The position numbers and the translations under genes were made by a program. Positions 45,200 to 58,084 of a DNA stretch of 64,000 nt are shown here, piece after piece. This DNA is from Fallopia convolvulus (taxonomy: Eukaryota > Streptophyta > Magnoliopsida > Caryophyllales > Polygonaceae): the NCBI GenBank assembly GCA_964016875.1, contig OZ024721.1, positions 14,304,109-14,368,108 of the forward strand. The letters run 5' to 3'. Under the pieces are notes generated by a model, which had not been told where the DNA came from, did not search any database, and worked only from the letters and a program-made list of their open reading frames with translations. Position 1 is the stretch's first letter. Each line of letters begins with the position of its first letter.

Positions 45200-48100
45200 A
45201 TTGACAACTTTTTTTACTCCTCGACGCTCTCAAACGCTCTCTCGGGTTTTTGTTTGGTTTATTGTCAGTTTCATCTGTTGTGTACGGTTAATGATAGTTC
45301 ATTTGGTGGTTTTCGACCAATTTACTGTCGGCGACACCCTCTTTATTCCCATTGGCTCTTTTGTTCTTTCCCTTAACCCCCATTTTCTCAAGTGTCTTCC
45401 CCTTTCTTCTCATGGATATCCCAAATTCCCTGTCTAAAATCAAAAATACCATACTTTCTATTGTTCCTAATGTCGATGCTTTACCACTTTCACATTTTGA
45501 TCTCTTCATGGTTAGGAAATCAATTTCTCCTAGACAGATCAACATTAATGCTCCTCATAATACTTTCCGCACAATTTGATGCCCTAAAAGTGGCTTTCTT
45601 GTTCGAGGTATTGAGAATGATTTGTTTGTTTTCTAGTTTTTTCACCATGATGATCGTCAACGAGTATTATATGTTTTTCCTTGGACTTTTGATGATCAAT
45701 TATTTCTTATTAGAGAATTAATGGTCTCCAAACACCTTTTTCTCTCACATTTTCATCAACTCCAGTTTGGGCTCAAATACATGATTTAGCACTTTGGTTG
45801 CGAAGTAACTCTATTGCAAGATTGATTGGTGATCACATTAGAGAATTTATTGAACTCGATAACTCAAACCTTTTAAACCTTGACTGCGTGCTTTGTTTTC
45901 ATGTTAGTATTGATGTCACTAGACCTTTGTTGCAAGGAACCAAAACTAATGTTGGGGGTCTATCCTTTGGCTTGGCCTTCAATATGAATACTTACCCACC
46001 TTCTACTTTGCTTTCGGAAAATTGGTGCATATACTCAACTACCACTGACCTATTGTAGAAGTTTGGATATTAATGATTTTAAGAAGAATCCCATTCCTTT
46101 TAGTAATTAGCTTCGTGCTTCTCCAGGATTTCTTAGATTAAGGATTCCAATTGTTGACAAAGATCTAGAAAAGGAATGGTTAGAAAAATTCTTAGCCTTA
46201 TCAGTTTCAAGTTTGAACACAAAAGTTATATCAAAGAAGAGGCCCTTTGTTGACACTTCGTTTCTACATCCCAAACGTGGTCCTGCTGCTATGACTTTGA
46301 TGAAACATAAGGATGATTCCTCAAAGTATAAGAGGGTTGATTCTCCAAGGGTGCCAAGGGATTATTTGTCGCCTATGGATCCAACATCCTCTTTGATTGT
46401 TGAATTTCGATCTTTATTATCTATAATACCGTTATCCATGGTTGATGTTGTCTCGAATGATCCTACTTCTATTTCTAAAGTATGTCATGGGGTTGACTTG
46501 CTTTGCCTAATGTTGTTTCTCATGCATCTAATGCCAGTACTTTGTCTAGGGGTGTGCTTGCTATATCCAAGCGTAAGTTTACATTGGTACAAGGTTTAGA
46601 TTGTCCCAAATGAGAAAAAGTTATCAGTGTGGGTGATTTGCTAAACTCTCCTAAAAAGTAGCGGATACGAGGAGTCTACATAATTGCGAACAACAATGAA
46701 AAGTTATAATTGGAATTGTCGTGGTTTGAGCAACCGTGGTATAGTTACAATCCCCCAAAATTGGATTTGGAGGGATCTCCCATCCATCGTCTTTTTGATG
46801 GAAACTATGATCTCGAAACAAAATCAAGAAAATGTTATGTGTCGTGTGTTTTTACTTCAGGATTGTGTATGGCAGTGTGGGCTGCTTCGGTGGTTTATGT
46901 TTGTGGTGGAAGGATATTTCTGTTTCGATCAAGTCTTTTTCTATTAATCACATCATGGCTACTGTGCACGATGAGAATAAAGGGGGTTGATTTTTTGCTG
47001 GATTTTATGGCTTTCCTGAAAAGGAAAACAAATTAAAAACTTGGGATTTGATGCATCGGTTGTTTGTTGGTGCTACATTACCTATTGTCTTTTTAGGAGA
47101 TTTTAATCACATTGCTTATTCCATAGAGAAAAGCGGAGAGGCTCTTGTATGAGAACAAGAACTTAGATCCTTTCCATAAGGTTATTGTAGATCTCCTTTT
47201 AAGTGATATGGGTTGTATTGGTGACACTTATACTTGAGAACGGAATCGTAGGGGTCTAAAGTGTTATGTGAACAATTAGATAGAGGATTATGCTCTAGGG
47301 ATTAGTACCTTTTGGTTTGTGAGGGCAATATCTCTTGTTTTCCAAGGATTCATTCAGGCCACTCTTCATCATCTTTGTACACTGATCAGGTCACATCTCA
47401 AAGGCCTCAAGTAGGACATTTTTTTGGGGTTTGAATCCATATTGCGCTCTCATGCACATTGATTTCATATTGTGAAGCGATCTTGGCAAGACACTGATGG
47501 ATAACCTTTCTAGAAAATACAAGCTTACGCATACAACCTTTCAACTTGGGTCTCGAAGGAATTTCTGGGCAGCCTAAAACGTATTGTCTGGTTGGAAAAA
47601 TGATTGCTATCCTTAGAAAATCGACCTTTAGATGCTTTTCTTCTCACTTCTCGTGAGGGGATTTAAGTGGAACTACATTAGTTAAAGGCAGAAGAGGAAG
47701 CCTACTGGCATATGCATGGAAGAGCAAATGAATTCAAGGATAGTGATAAAAATACGTCTTATTTTCATCATAAGGTGTCATAGTGCAGGTCGGTGAACAA
47801 GATTGATGGTTTATTCGATTCACTTGATCAGTGGAAACAATATGAGCAAGAAGTTGAGCATGAAATTGTTTGGCTTTTATGATGCTTTGTTTCGTTTTGA
47901 TAACGTGAGTGATGCTATTGTTGCACTTGTTGGTTCACAACCCAAGATCACTCCTCAAATCAAGGAGCAATTGAATTAGTTACCTTCCATTGAAGAAATT
48001 CGGTTCGCCTTATTGGGGAGACATAATTGGGGAATCGTAGAGTGCTTTTGTGCTAAATAGATTGATTACTAATAATGCTTTACTAGTGTTTGAGGCTTTT

Positions 48101-50277
48101 CACTGTATGAAGAACTGAAGGACATGGAATAATGGTTGCTTTGGGCTAAAATTGGATATGATGAAAGCATACAATGAAGTTAAATGGGATTTCTTATCTC
48201 GTTTAATGGAACAATTAGGGTTTTCTCACAATTGGATCTGAAGAGTAGGGATACACATGGGGACGGGGCGGTATGGGGAATACATTCCCCGTCCCTGTCC
48301 CTGCTCCCTATTTTTTCTCGTCCCCGCCTCGTCCCCGCTAAATCCCCGGCGAGAAAAACCCGTCGGTGATATGTATGTTAACGGGGCCTCGATTCCTATG
48401 CATTATTTATCTTGTACTTTATTTTTAAATTTAAAATATTCTTTTATAATTAAAGACATATTTAAAATTATCATATTCAAATAATATAAAAATTAAATTA
48501 TTCCGTTTTATTATATAGACATATATAAGTGTAAATAAGTTCTAAAAATTTAAAATTAAGCATGGTACTAAACCAATACAAAAACGATATGTATATGAGC
48601 ATGGAAGTACTCACCTGCAATGTATCATTCAAAAAATCAAACAGGTTGCCAAAGCACCAGTAGAAGAGGGAATAGGAAATAAGGGTTTTAATTTTGAAAC
48701 AGTGTAGTTTACTATAAGTCTGTATGACTATTAAAATTTCAAACGGATTTATATTTTAATAAAATTTATTAATGTAATTAAGGCAATAATAATACAAATC
48801 CATAACTCACGCACTCAATCAGTAAGGCGGAGATATTTACCTTATTTGGTTCATACTTTCCTTTGGACTATACATTTTTTATAATGAATATATATTAAAA
48901 ATATATGAATCATATCGGGCATATTTCGGGGGCGGAGAGTACTATCCCCGTTCCCGCCCCGACCCCGACTGGGGACATGAATCATACCCCCGTCCCCGCC
49001 TCCGATCCCCGTTTAGCCGGGGAATCCCCTCCTCAGTAGGGTCGGATCCCCGCGGGTCCCCGTCCCATGGGGATTATGTGCATCCCTACCGAAGAGTTAT
49101 GAACTAATATCAAAAAATGCTCATAATGAGCCGATTTGATCGGAAGAGATGGGATGATTTATGTCATCCAAAATTAATCTCAAGGAGGAATGGGTTTTAG
49201 AAATCTAAAATTCTTTAATGAGGCCATGCTTGCTAAGCAGGGATGGAGACTTCTCCATAATCAAAACTCTTTGATCACGAGGGTGTTGAAGTCTAAGTAC
49301 TGTATGCATCTTGATTTCACATACTCTTGTTGTGTTTACAACTTGTTTTTTGCAGGTGAGCATTTGGGGTGCTAAGTCTCTTTTGCTTGAAGGCTTGAAT
49401 TGGCAAGTGGGAAATGCTTCTCAAATTTCATGTGGTCTTCTAACTAGATTCCTAATGAAGAGGTTGTTTGCGGAGCTACTTCTCTTCCTTATTTCGATCT
49501 TGCATTCATTGTGGCTGATTTGATTGATCATTCTAGGAGGGAATAGGATGTTGTTAAAGTAATGTAATTGGCGAGTCTTCTTGATGCTAATTATATTTTC
49601 AACATTCCTTTAAGTTTCGTTTCAAAATCTAATTAGCTCATATGGAAACATGCTAAGAATGGTGTTTACTTTGTTAAAACTGGCTATTGGTTTGGCTTCC
49701 TTGACAATGATACGTTTGGGGATTTTGATTCGCTTCGGAAACTTATATGGTCTTTACATGTTTTGCCTAAGATGTGTGTTTTTGCTTAGAGGCTTCTCTC
49801 TAGGTCCTTAAGTATAAAACAAACTTGTTGTCATGCCATGTGGTTAATACATATATTTGCGACAGATGCACAATTGAGGCTGAATTAATTTGACATTCTT
49901 TGTTTTGTTGTTTAGATGCACAATAAATTTGGGCCATTTCCACACTTTTGCCTTCGTTATCCACCATCAACATTGAAAATATGCATGACATTGTTATGAT
50001 TGTTGTTGACAGTAATGGAATGGAAGCGCTTATTGAATTTTTTCTTGCATTCTTGGGTTTCTTGGACGACTCAGAATCAATTTATCTTTCAAGGCGGCCC
50101 ATCACAACAAGGAACTCTTCTCTTAATTAGTTTTTCTACCATGCTTTCTGCCTATAGAGACGCTAATTTGGCATCTTCAACAAGATTTGTACAATCTCCT
50201 CCTCCTCTTGGTTGGAATCCACCCTCTTTCCCATCTTTACGGTTGAATTGTGATGCTGCTGTTGAGAGGGATTTACA
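45200..50277 (+). pseudogene. Near full-length but decayed L1-type LINE
   Basis: In order on +: an ORF1 nucleic-acid-binding region (about 45740-46060; WLRSNSIARLIGDHI, DVTRPLLQGTK); endonuclease from 46684 (MKSYNWNCRGLSNRG, then LMETMIS, PIVFLGDFNHIAYS); reverse transcriptase near 48040-48240 (LKLDMMKAYNEVKWDFLSRL); the post-RT region at 49170-49310 (GFRNLKFFNEAMLAKQGWRL); and an RNase H-like start near 50210 (LRLNCDAAVERDLH). Many stops and frameshifts. A hAT MITE splits it at 48246-49088 and an Athila-like LTR replaces its end at 50278. Confidence 0.8.
48246..49088. mobile_element. hAT MITE with GGGGACGGGG-rich ends
   Basis: Ends TAGGGATACACATGGGGACG and, in reverse complement, TAGGGATGCACATAATCCCC. 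An 8-bp target duplication CTGAAGAG/CCGAAGAG (48238-48245 and 49089-49096) has one mismatch. The subterminal regions are C- and G-rich arrays (CCCCGTCCCCGC), the centre is AT-rich, and there is no coding capacity. It sits inside the LINE reverse transcriptase. Confidence 0.8.
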
Positions 50278-51177
50278 TGACAACAAATAAATTTATAGTC
50301 AAGACCCCACTGAGTATAGCAGAGTCAGGATCGTCCACGGAAAGCAAGGTTGTGTCTAATTACTAAACTAAAAAGTAACAAAAGAGAAAACAAAGCAAAG
50401 AACAAAGCAAAACAAAGCAAAGTAACCAAACATGTACACTAGAAGGGGGTCGGTACCAACTTTGTCATGGTCGATATCGAGGTGCAATTTAAGCAGAAAA
50501 ACTAAGTAAACAGCAAAACAAAGGGGAAAACTGCAGGTCGGTACCGACCTAGGGAGGGTCGTTACCGAGGTACTTGGGATTGAAACTCGACTCACAAATA
50601 AGAGAAAAATCTAGGATAAGGGTTCACCACAACATAACCAAGCAATTTCAAACAATATGAATCATAAAAATCATGCCTTTAACATAAAATTATCAACTTT
50701 TGTTGAATAAACAAGCAAATCAATCAACTTTCATAAATCAATTCACTTCATCTACTTATTTTGATCTAAAGTTTTCAACTTTCGTTTCAAACTTTATCTC
50801 TATTCAAGTTCATAAGTTTCTCTTTCAATCAAGTTATAAACATGAATTACTTCGACTTTCATCAAAGCTTTTGCATAAACAAGTAGAAGAATAAATAAGA
50901 GGCATTCAATTCATTCTCAATCATATCATTATTCATGCACGATCATGTTGGGTTTCTAACCCTAACCCTAGAATAAGAGACTACTCACCCATGATTGGAG
51001 ATAAACAAGCAAAGAGATTAAAGGAAAACATACTTGAATTAAACTAAAGGCTTACTTGAATTCCAAACACAAACTTGTCTTAGAACACAACTTAGAACAC
51101 AAGAAATCTCCACAATCTTCTTTCTTGTGCTCCAAGCAACAACCTTGTCTTATAAAACCCTAAACTTGCGTCCCAAC

Positions 51178-51222
<45 letters not shown>

Positions 51223-51698
51223 ATCTAGATTCTCTCAAACTTATCTAAACAAGAGTATTTATACTTAAACATCTATCTAAAAAGTTTCCATAAAGATAAA
51301 ACCTACTAAAGATAAAAGATCTTGGAATAAAAGCAATAAAATCAATAGGTCGGTCACGCCTGGGAGTCTCGGTACCGACCCCCAGATGGTCGGTATCGAG
51401 CTTGATCTTGAACTTGTTTTCTTGTTATTCTTCCTTCCTTCCTTTGGATTTTGTGGAAGTTTCTTCCATATCTTTCTTCACTTCTTCCTCCTAGCTTGTT
51501 CTTCTCCTTTAATGTCATTGAATGCATCCAAACCCGCCTCAAAACCTACATAAAAACACAAAAGTAGAGTAGTTTCCATACTTTTCACAAAATAGGCAAA
51601 CTATACTAAAAAGACACAAAACACTCACAAAAACAAACTAAACAAGACTAAACAACCTAGAAAAAGACACTAAAACTATGCTAAGAACACATACATCA
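50278..51698 (-). repeat. Athila-like LTR (1.42 kb)
   Basis: TGACAACA at the left and TACATCA at the right. On the minus strand the sequence just before its start is GAGGACAAGCAAGCTTAAGTATGTGGTATTT, the typical Athila/Tat 3' untranslated and purine-tract stretch. Its length equals that of the LTR at 56667-58084. It contains CGGTACCG palindromes (50536-50549, 51370-51377) and interrupts LINE sequence. The left border is inferred. Confidence 0.55.
51181..51219. repeat. (GA)n microsatellite
   Basis: About 19 uninterrupted GA units inside the Athila-like LTR. Confidence 0.9.
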
Positions 51699-51930
51699 AA
51701 ATACCACATACTTAAGCTTGCTTGTCCTCAAGCAATCACCCAACATAAATCAAAACCATCAACACCTCCATCAAGTAATAGCCCTTATCAAAAAGCAACA
51801 TCAATGCACATGTAAAATTTAGACAAGTGACTTAAACGTCATCACACATATATAAGCAACTAATAAGCACAAGCAATCACAATCAAACCTCACAAGGAAT
51901 ATGTGTTTCACTCAACTCTCATGTGTTTAG
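51699..51930 (-). other. 3' untranslated piece of the first Athila-like element
   Basis: CTTGCTTGTCCTCAAGCAA and GTGTTTCACTCAA.TCTCA are shared with 58103-58355, the equivalent place of the second element. It ends at the TTTAG before the second element's LTR. Confidence 0.55.
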
Positions 51931-54900
51931 TGATAGGCTATTTTCCTACACTGCAAGTATACGGATCGGTTGTAGTATCAAGGTGTCGAACTCAGGGAAC
52001 TTATAGTATTGATTATAACACGATTCAGTAGATCAAGCCAAAATTAAGAAAAAGGAGTTGTAATTGTTTTCATAAATAACTAAAATCAAAATTAAGAATT
52101 AATTATTGATGGAGAAAAGCATTCCAAGGTCAGGATCCCCACAATGATTATTCAGTAGATTACCGGTGATATTTATTTGGATTTCAATTCAAATGTTGTT
52201 TGAAGGACTAACTATCTCAAAAGTCAACATTAACTCTTTTCAGACGATTAATGCATGTACCTAGACTCGACTAGCAGCCACTCTCGCACAAAGCAAGTCT
52301 TATTTAGGTCCTTTAAGTTCTTTAAAGATCATTGAATCAATAGAAATAACATCCGCTCTCGTTCTTCATTAAGACTATTCAATCAATAATTTCTAGGATA
52401 GGTTAAGTACCACATGTGAATTAAGTCACTCACGCACAAATAATTCAACAAGTTCAAACCTAGGGATCTAACATGTAATATCCGAGTTTCGTTTTTTCTT
52501 CTATGTCAGAAAAATGAGTTTCTTAATAACAAGCAATCGAATTTTTTCTTCTAATGCTTAACTCGCAAGTATTTTAATAATTTATTCGAAATCATTGCAA
52601 GCTTATCCATACGTAAACAAATGTCCATAAAATTATATATATACAATCTTTTTAAAAGCCTATATATTTTTATATATATTTTTCTATCTAATTTATATGT
52701 TTATAGTCAGTTAAATCACCCGAAAATCTCGCCCTAGCCTTCGTATCCTTAGAACTTATACTCTTATTCATAAGCTTTAACCTAATACCGGTTCACACAT
52801 TTAACGCCGCTTTTCTTTTCGGAACTCCTCCACTTTCATCCTCTCCGTCTTGTTCAGCGATCACCATCACCTGTGTCTAGCATCTACTCTTGTCAATTCC
52901 TTTGTTGCTTTGTTACGGTCGAGTCTTGTCTCCGATCAATCACGCAGGTAAGTGCGCTCTCCTCCTTCCTCTTTACTTTCAGTTTTCAATCACTGAGAAT
53001 GCTCAGTCCACTCCTCTTGTCACGATTTGCTGTTAGCCACACACATCGCCATTATCCATCGTCTTCTTCCTTTCATCTTCATCGTGGAGTGGACCCGTGA
53101 CGTCGCTTCGTCGTTCACTGAAAGACAAAGCCGCTAGTTCCCGGTGAGCCTCCTCGTCAACCTCCGTAATTTCTCGTTTCTCGTCGAGTGTATGTCCCCG
53201 TCTAGACTCTAGAGTCTTTCTATATGGGTTTGGGTAATCTTACTTAGTGGTACATAAGATTTAATTTTGGGAATTAAGCTTGTTAGGGGCGGGTAGTATG
53301 CTAGCTTTGGATTATGCTCAGTTCCGGTAGTAATAAGCTCGAGGCACTTCAACTTTTCTTAATTATTTTGATGACTACGTGAACATATATAAAGGTGTGG
53401 CACTTGTGGATTATTCTTAGTTAGGGGTTGTTTAGTTTAGAGGTATTAAGTACGAGAATTGTAGTTGAGTTGATCAGAATGCTCTTGGTAATTAGGGTGT
53501 GAGGTCAATTACTAGTTAATAAGGACAAGTCCTTTAGCTAATTAGATGTACGTTGTTGTGTATTTATGTGGGTGATCATGGGAAATTCCAAACCCGTATA
53601 GGCTATATATACACACGTTAGGGATAATTAATTAATTAGTACAATAGGATGTTCATACTATTATTATTAGTATTTTTTAAGGGTAGTGATAGGTAAGTAC
53701 CTTTAGTATAACACATGTGAACTTACACATGTAGTGATCGGGTTCGGGTTGTTGAACATCCTAGTTATGAATCTGTGTTATTAAAACCTATCTTTTTATC
53801 GTTTAGGGAACCTTTCCGTTTGAAGACCTTGATCTCCCAAAATTAGCTAAGGAATACATATTTGAGGTAACTCGTTTTCGACTTGCTCGGTTCTTTTCTG
53901 TCTTGTTAGATTTTGTGCCGTTATTGTAGGATTGGTTTTGGGAACTATTCCCAAATATATTTTTTGAAATGTTTTGTACTTGCTCGTTCTGTTGTGTGCA
54001 AATTGGTTTCTAAATGGGTTTTATCGGAAATAAGTTTTTGAACGTTTTCTCTGTGTTGGTACCGTTTCCGGCACGTCCATCATAGCTGGCGGAGAGGAAG
54101 AGTTGTCTATGCATGGTCCGTGTGACAGGGAAACCCGTGCCCCTTCAAAATAAAAAATATTATCTATGTGTTTTGGCAAGTGCTCCAGTGGAGGCTTAGC
54201 CGGGGTTAGAAGGGAGATTGTAAAGTAGTGTGAGAGGGCCTGCCTCTGCACTCGGCGCGGGGTTGAGCGCCTTGGAGGTTGGATCGCAAGATGGAGGAAT
54301 GGCATTGTTGTATGATTGTGTTTGTGAATGTGTATGTGGCTGTGTATGACTAACCAACACTAAATTAGGTATTGGCCTTTAGAGTTATGAGTGTGTTTGT
54401 GGACTTGGATGCTGATCTTAGAAATCTTTTTCAAACGTCTTGCAATTTCCGCATTCTTTCTAACTTGATAGATTAGTAGCTGACCTTTTGGGGAATATTT
54501 TTCAGTTCCAGGGAACCGTGCATGAGTCGAGGCCAGATGGCAGGGCGGAGCGGTGAAGAGCTCGCGTGTCATAGATGGGTTGGGTTATTGTAGTTTCTCT
54601 TGTTATATTAGGGAGTTGAATTTCTTGTTATGTCAAATTTATTATTATGTGATATTATTATTGTCACTAGGTTAATTCGTTGATGAGAGGATTTTTTCGG
54701 GTTTGAATATTTATATTTTCGGGATTGCATGCATAACTATGTTTTCTAAATTTTACTAAATAAAAGGTTGGATGTTTTATTAAGTTTTCTCGTCGTGCCC
54801 GCGTTGCAAGATCCTAAAGTGTTGCTGTCAACCCACTTAAGTAGTACCTGGTCAGGTCTACTACTAAGTAGCGCCCTGTGGAAAGATGGGGTGTTACATA

Positions 54901-55258
54901 ACATAAATTAACAATTTGTGAATTCAATTCAATCAACATCTTGTTATTCTTATCTCCTCTCGGTCTCAAATCACAACAAGATTCCGAATTCAAGTAAATT
55001 AGGTCATTAAGCATCCTAGGTTGAATCAAACAACAATTCAAATCTCAATTCAACCAAACATCACCCTTAGAACAACTTACTAAACCATTGGGTTCACCCT
55101 TCCTTGGAATTAAGAAATTAGCTAGACATAGTATGGAGATAAGAGAATTCTAAATCAAAGAGAAACATACCAATTGTATTTTCAATAGATGTAAATCCAA
55201 CTCCAATCAAGTCTTGCCAAAATAAGCAATTCTCCAATATAGGGTTCTTCAAAGAGGC
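51931..55258 (-). repeat. Truncated 3' LTR of the second Athila-like element, split by a solo LTR
   Basis: 51931-52473 and 54899-55258 together match 56667 to about 57541 closely (TGATAGGCTATTTTCCTACA onward). Similarity stops at 55258, where gag sequence begins, so about 540 bp of the LTR and all of pol have been deleted here. Confidence 0.8.
52474..54898 (+). mobile_element. Solo LTR (2.4 kb) with perfect target duplication
   Basis: TGTAATATCCGAG at the left, GGGGTGTTACA at the right, TAACA duplicated at 52469-52473 and 54899-54903. No internal domain or second LTR. Its ends resemble the gag-only element's LTR (TGTAATATCCGC...GGTGTTACA), so the same Ty3 lineage is likely. Solo LTRs arise by recombination between the two LTRs of an element. 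Confidence 0.85.
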
Positions 55259-56359
55259 AGGTTGAGCAACTTGATTTGGGTTTAGTGGGGCCCTTGGTGG
55301 AAATCCAGGAGGTGCTCGTTGTTGTGGTTGATTGTTCCCATAAGAGAAATTGGGATGATTTCTCCAACCGGGGTTGTAGGAATTAGAATATGGATCATTC
55401 CTAGGCCCCCTATTGAAATTATTCATGTAGTTCACCTCCTCCTCTTGTGATTCCTCCTTAGAAGCAAATACTTGGCAGGATGATATAGTGTGATCACCTG
55501 CTCCACAAAACTGACACACCACACTTGAGACAACCTGATTAGAGCTTTCTCCATTCAGGTTATTAGGCCCATTCACCTTCAAATTCAACTGCTTGATCTG
55601 TTGAGCAAAGGCCTCCATTTGTGCTTCACGAAGAGTTTCCCTATCCACCTCATATAACCCAGCCGATTTTTTAGAGCTTGGAATAGATCGAGCATCATTA
55701 TAGTAGTGAGTATGCTGGGAAATATCCTCAATCTGATCCCAAGCGTCATCAACATTCATCTTCATAATAGTACCCCCAGATGAGGCATCAATGAGCAGCC
55801 TGGTGATGTTGTCAACAACATTGTAAAAAGTGTGAAGAAGCACCCACTTGTCTATTCCATGGTGAGGACATAACAATAAGAGCTCCTTGAACCTCTCCCA
55901 ACCTTCATAAAGAGATTCCCCATCCTTCGTTTGAAATGAGCTGATTTGATTCCTCATCTCTGCAGTCTTCTTAGGTGGGAAATACTTGGTTAGGAAAGCT
56001 TTGGCCAACTCATCCCATGTAGTGATAGTGCCATGAGGCAGGGCCTTGAACCAAGCTTTAGCCCTGTCTCTTAGAGAGAATGAGAAGGCGAGCAAATAAA
56101 ACGCATCATTAGAAACATCATGAATCTTCACCGTAACCATAAGCTCCAGAAAAGTGTTGAGATGTTGGTGAGGATTCTCTGAAGGTAGACCTCCAAACTG
56201 ATTCTATTGAACCATATTAATCAGAGATGGCTTCAGCTCAAAATTCCTAGCCTGGACTGGAGGTCGGACCACACCAGTTGTGGGTCCTTGATGGCGTGGC
56301 AACACATAATCACCCAATGTCATAGGTGGTCGAGCATTCAACTGTTGTTGCAACAATAG

Positions 56360-56391
<32 letters not shown>

Positions 56392-56539
56392 GCAACAACA
56401 ATTGTTGTTGTTCATTTGCCTGATCGCCTTCCAAAGCTTAGGTTCTAGCTTCCCTTTGCTCTCTTCTTCTTCTATGAAAAGCACGCTCGGGTTCAGAATC
56501 GTAGTTGTGTAGTGCACTAGCGCTCAGAGATCTTCTCAT
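55118..56539 (-). pseudogene. Athila-like gag, two in-frame stops and a fused LTR tail
   Basis: Starts MRRSLSASALHNYDSEPERA at 56539. One frame is broken by TAA (56438-56440) and TAG (56204-56206); both are one C-to-T change from a Gln codon. A (CAA)n run gives a polyglutamine stretch (56341-56416). The capsid core has FSFSLRDRAKAWFKALPHGT and TTWDELAKAFLTKYFPPKKT; a zinc-knuckle-like CQFCGAGDHTISSC and YNPGWRNHPNFSYG follow. After about 55258 the frame runs on into truncated LTR sequence to a stop at 55118. The element lost pol in that deletion. Confidence 0.85.
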
Positions 56540-56643
56540 AAGAAGGAGAACAAACTGAAACCAAAACAAAAAAAGAAACAAATTAAAAATAAAAACAAGA
56601 CTTAATCTACCGGTTGCAAGAGACAACCAATACTAGAAAAGTT

Positions 56644-56660
56644 CCCCGGCAACGGCGCCA
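56644..56660 (-). promoter_or_regulatory. Athila primer binding site (tRNA-Asp type)
   Basis: Minus strand TGGCGCCGTTGCCGGGG, six bases after the LTR end. This is the hallmark primer site of the Athila/Tat group. Confidence 0.9.
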
Positions 56661-56666
56661 AAAACT

Positions 56667-58084
56667 TGATAGGCTATTTTCCTACACCGCAAGTATACGG
56701 TTCGGTTGTAGTATCAAGGTGTCGAACTCAGGGAACTTATAGTATTGATTATAGCACGATTCAGTAGATTAAGCCAAAATTAAGAAAAAGGAGTTGTAAT
56801 TGTTTTCAAAAATAACTAAAATCAAAATTAAGAATTAACTATTGATGGAGAAAAGCATTCCAAGGTCAGGATCCCCACAATGATTATTCAGTAGATTACC
56901 GGTGATATTTATTTGGATTTCAATTCAAATGTTGTTTGAAGGACTAACTATCTCAAAAGTCACATTAACTCTTTTCAGACAATTAATGCATCTACCTAGA
57001 CTCGACTAGCAGTCACTCTCGCACAAAGCAAGTCTTATTTAGGTCCTTTAAGTTCTTTAGAGATCATTGAATCAATAGAAATAACATCCGTTCTCGCGCT
57101 CCGTTAAGACTATTCAATCAATAATTTCTAGGATAGGTTAAGTTCCATATGTGAATTAAGTCACTCTCGCACAAATAATTCAACAAGTTCAAACCTAGGG
57201 ATCTAACATGAATTAACAATTTGTTATTCTTATCTCCTCTCGGTCTCAAATCACAACAAGATTCCCAATTCAAGTAAATTAGGTCATTAAGCATCCTAGG
57301 TTGAATCAAACAACAATTCAAATCTCAATTCAACCAAACATCACCCTTAGATCTACTTACTAAACCATTGGGTTCACCCTTCCTTGGAATTAAGAAATTA
57401 GCTAGACATAGTATGGAGATAAGAGAATTCTAAATCAAAGAGAAACATAACAATTGTCTTTTCAATAGATGTAAATCCAACTCCAATCAAGTCTTGCCAA
57501 AATCGACAATTCTCCAATCTAGGGTTCTTCAAAGAGGGAGGCTAAGAGAATAAAAACCTAATAATCATCCAAACTTAATCTCCAAGTATTTATATGAAAC
57601 CCTAAAAACAAGATAGAAAAAGGCCCGAAATAAATAAATAAAACACGCGGAAGAGAAATCTCGAAAAAAGACGCGACTCGGTCCAAAACTCGGTCGAGTT
57701 TTAGACCGAGTTTTGTAACCCTCGGTCCAAGAATCGGTCGTGACTTGGACCACATTTTTCACTGGTACACTGCTCCGTTCAAAACATTGGATGAACTTCC
57801 TTTTGTGCCTTCCATCGAGCTTTTGCCCATCTTTTCTTCAATTACTTGCATCCGATTGACTCCTAGCCACTTCCTATCGGGTTGCTCCTCTCGCCCTTTG
57901 TCCTTGTTGCTGCCAAAATTCCTTGAATCCACCTCCAAATGATCCTGAAATCGAACAAAGCAAGAGTAGAAACCGAAACTACTAATTCTACGAAAAAGAC
58001 AATAAAACCAAAGGAAAAGAAAATAAAAACAACTAAACTAAGGAAATAAACATGCTTTAACCTAGACTAAAATGCATGCTATCA
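56667..58084 (-). repeat. Complete Athila-like LTR (1.42 kb), shared by two internal regions
   Basis: TGATAGGCTATTTTCC at the left and GCATGCTATCA at the right. The primer site flanks its left side and a purine tract (minus GCTTGGGGGATTTT) its right side, so it acts as 5' LTR for gag on the left and as 3' LTR for the pol/ORF region on the right. Confidence 0.8.
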
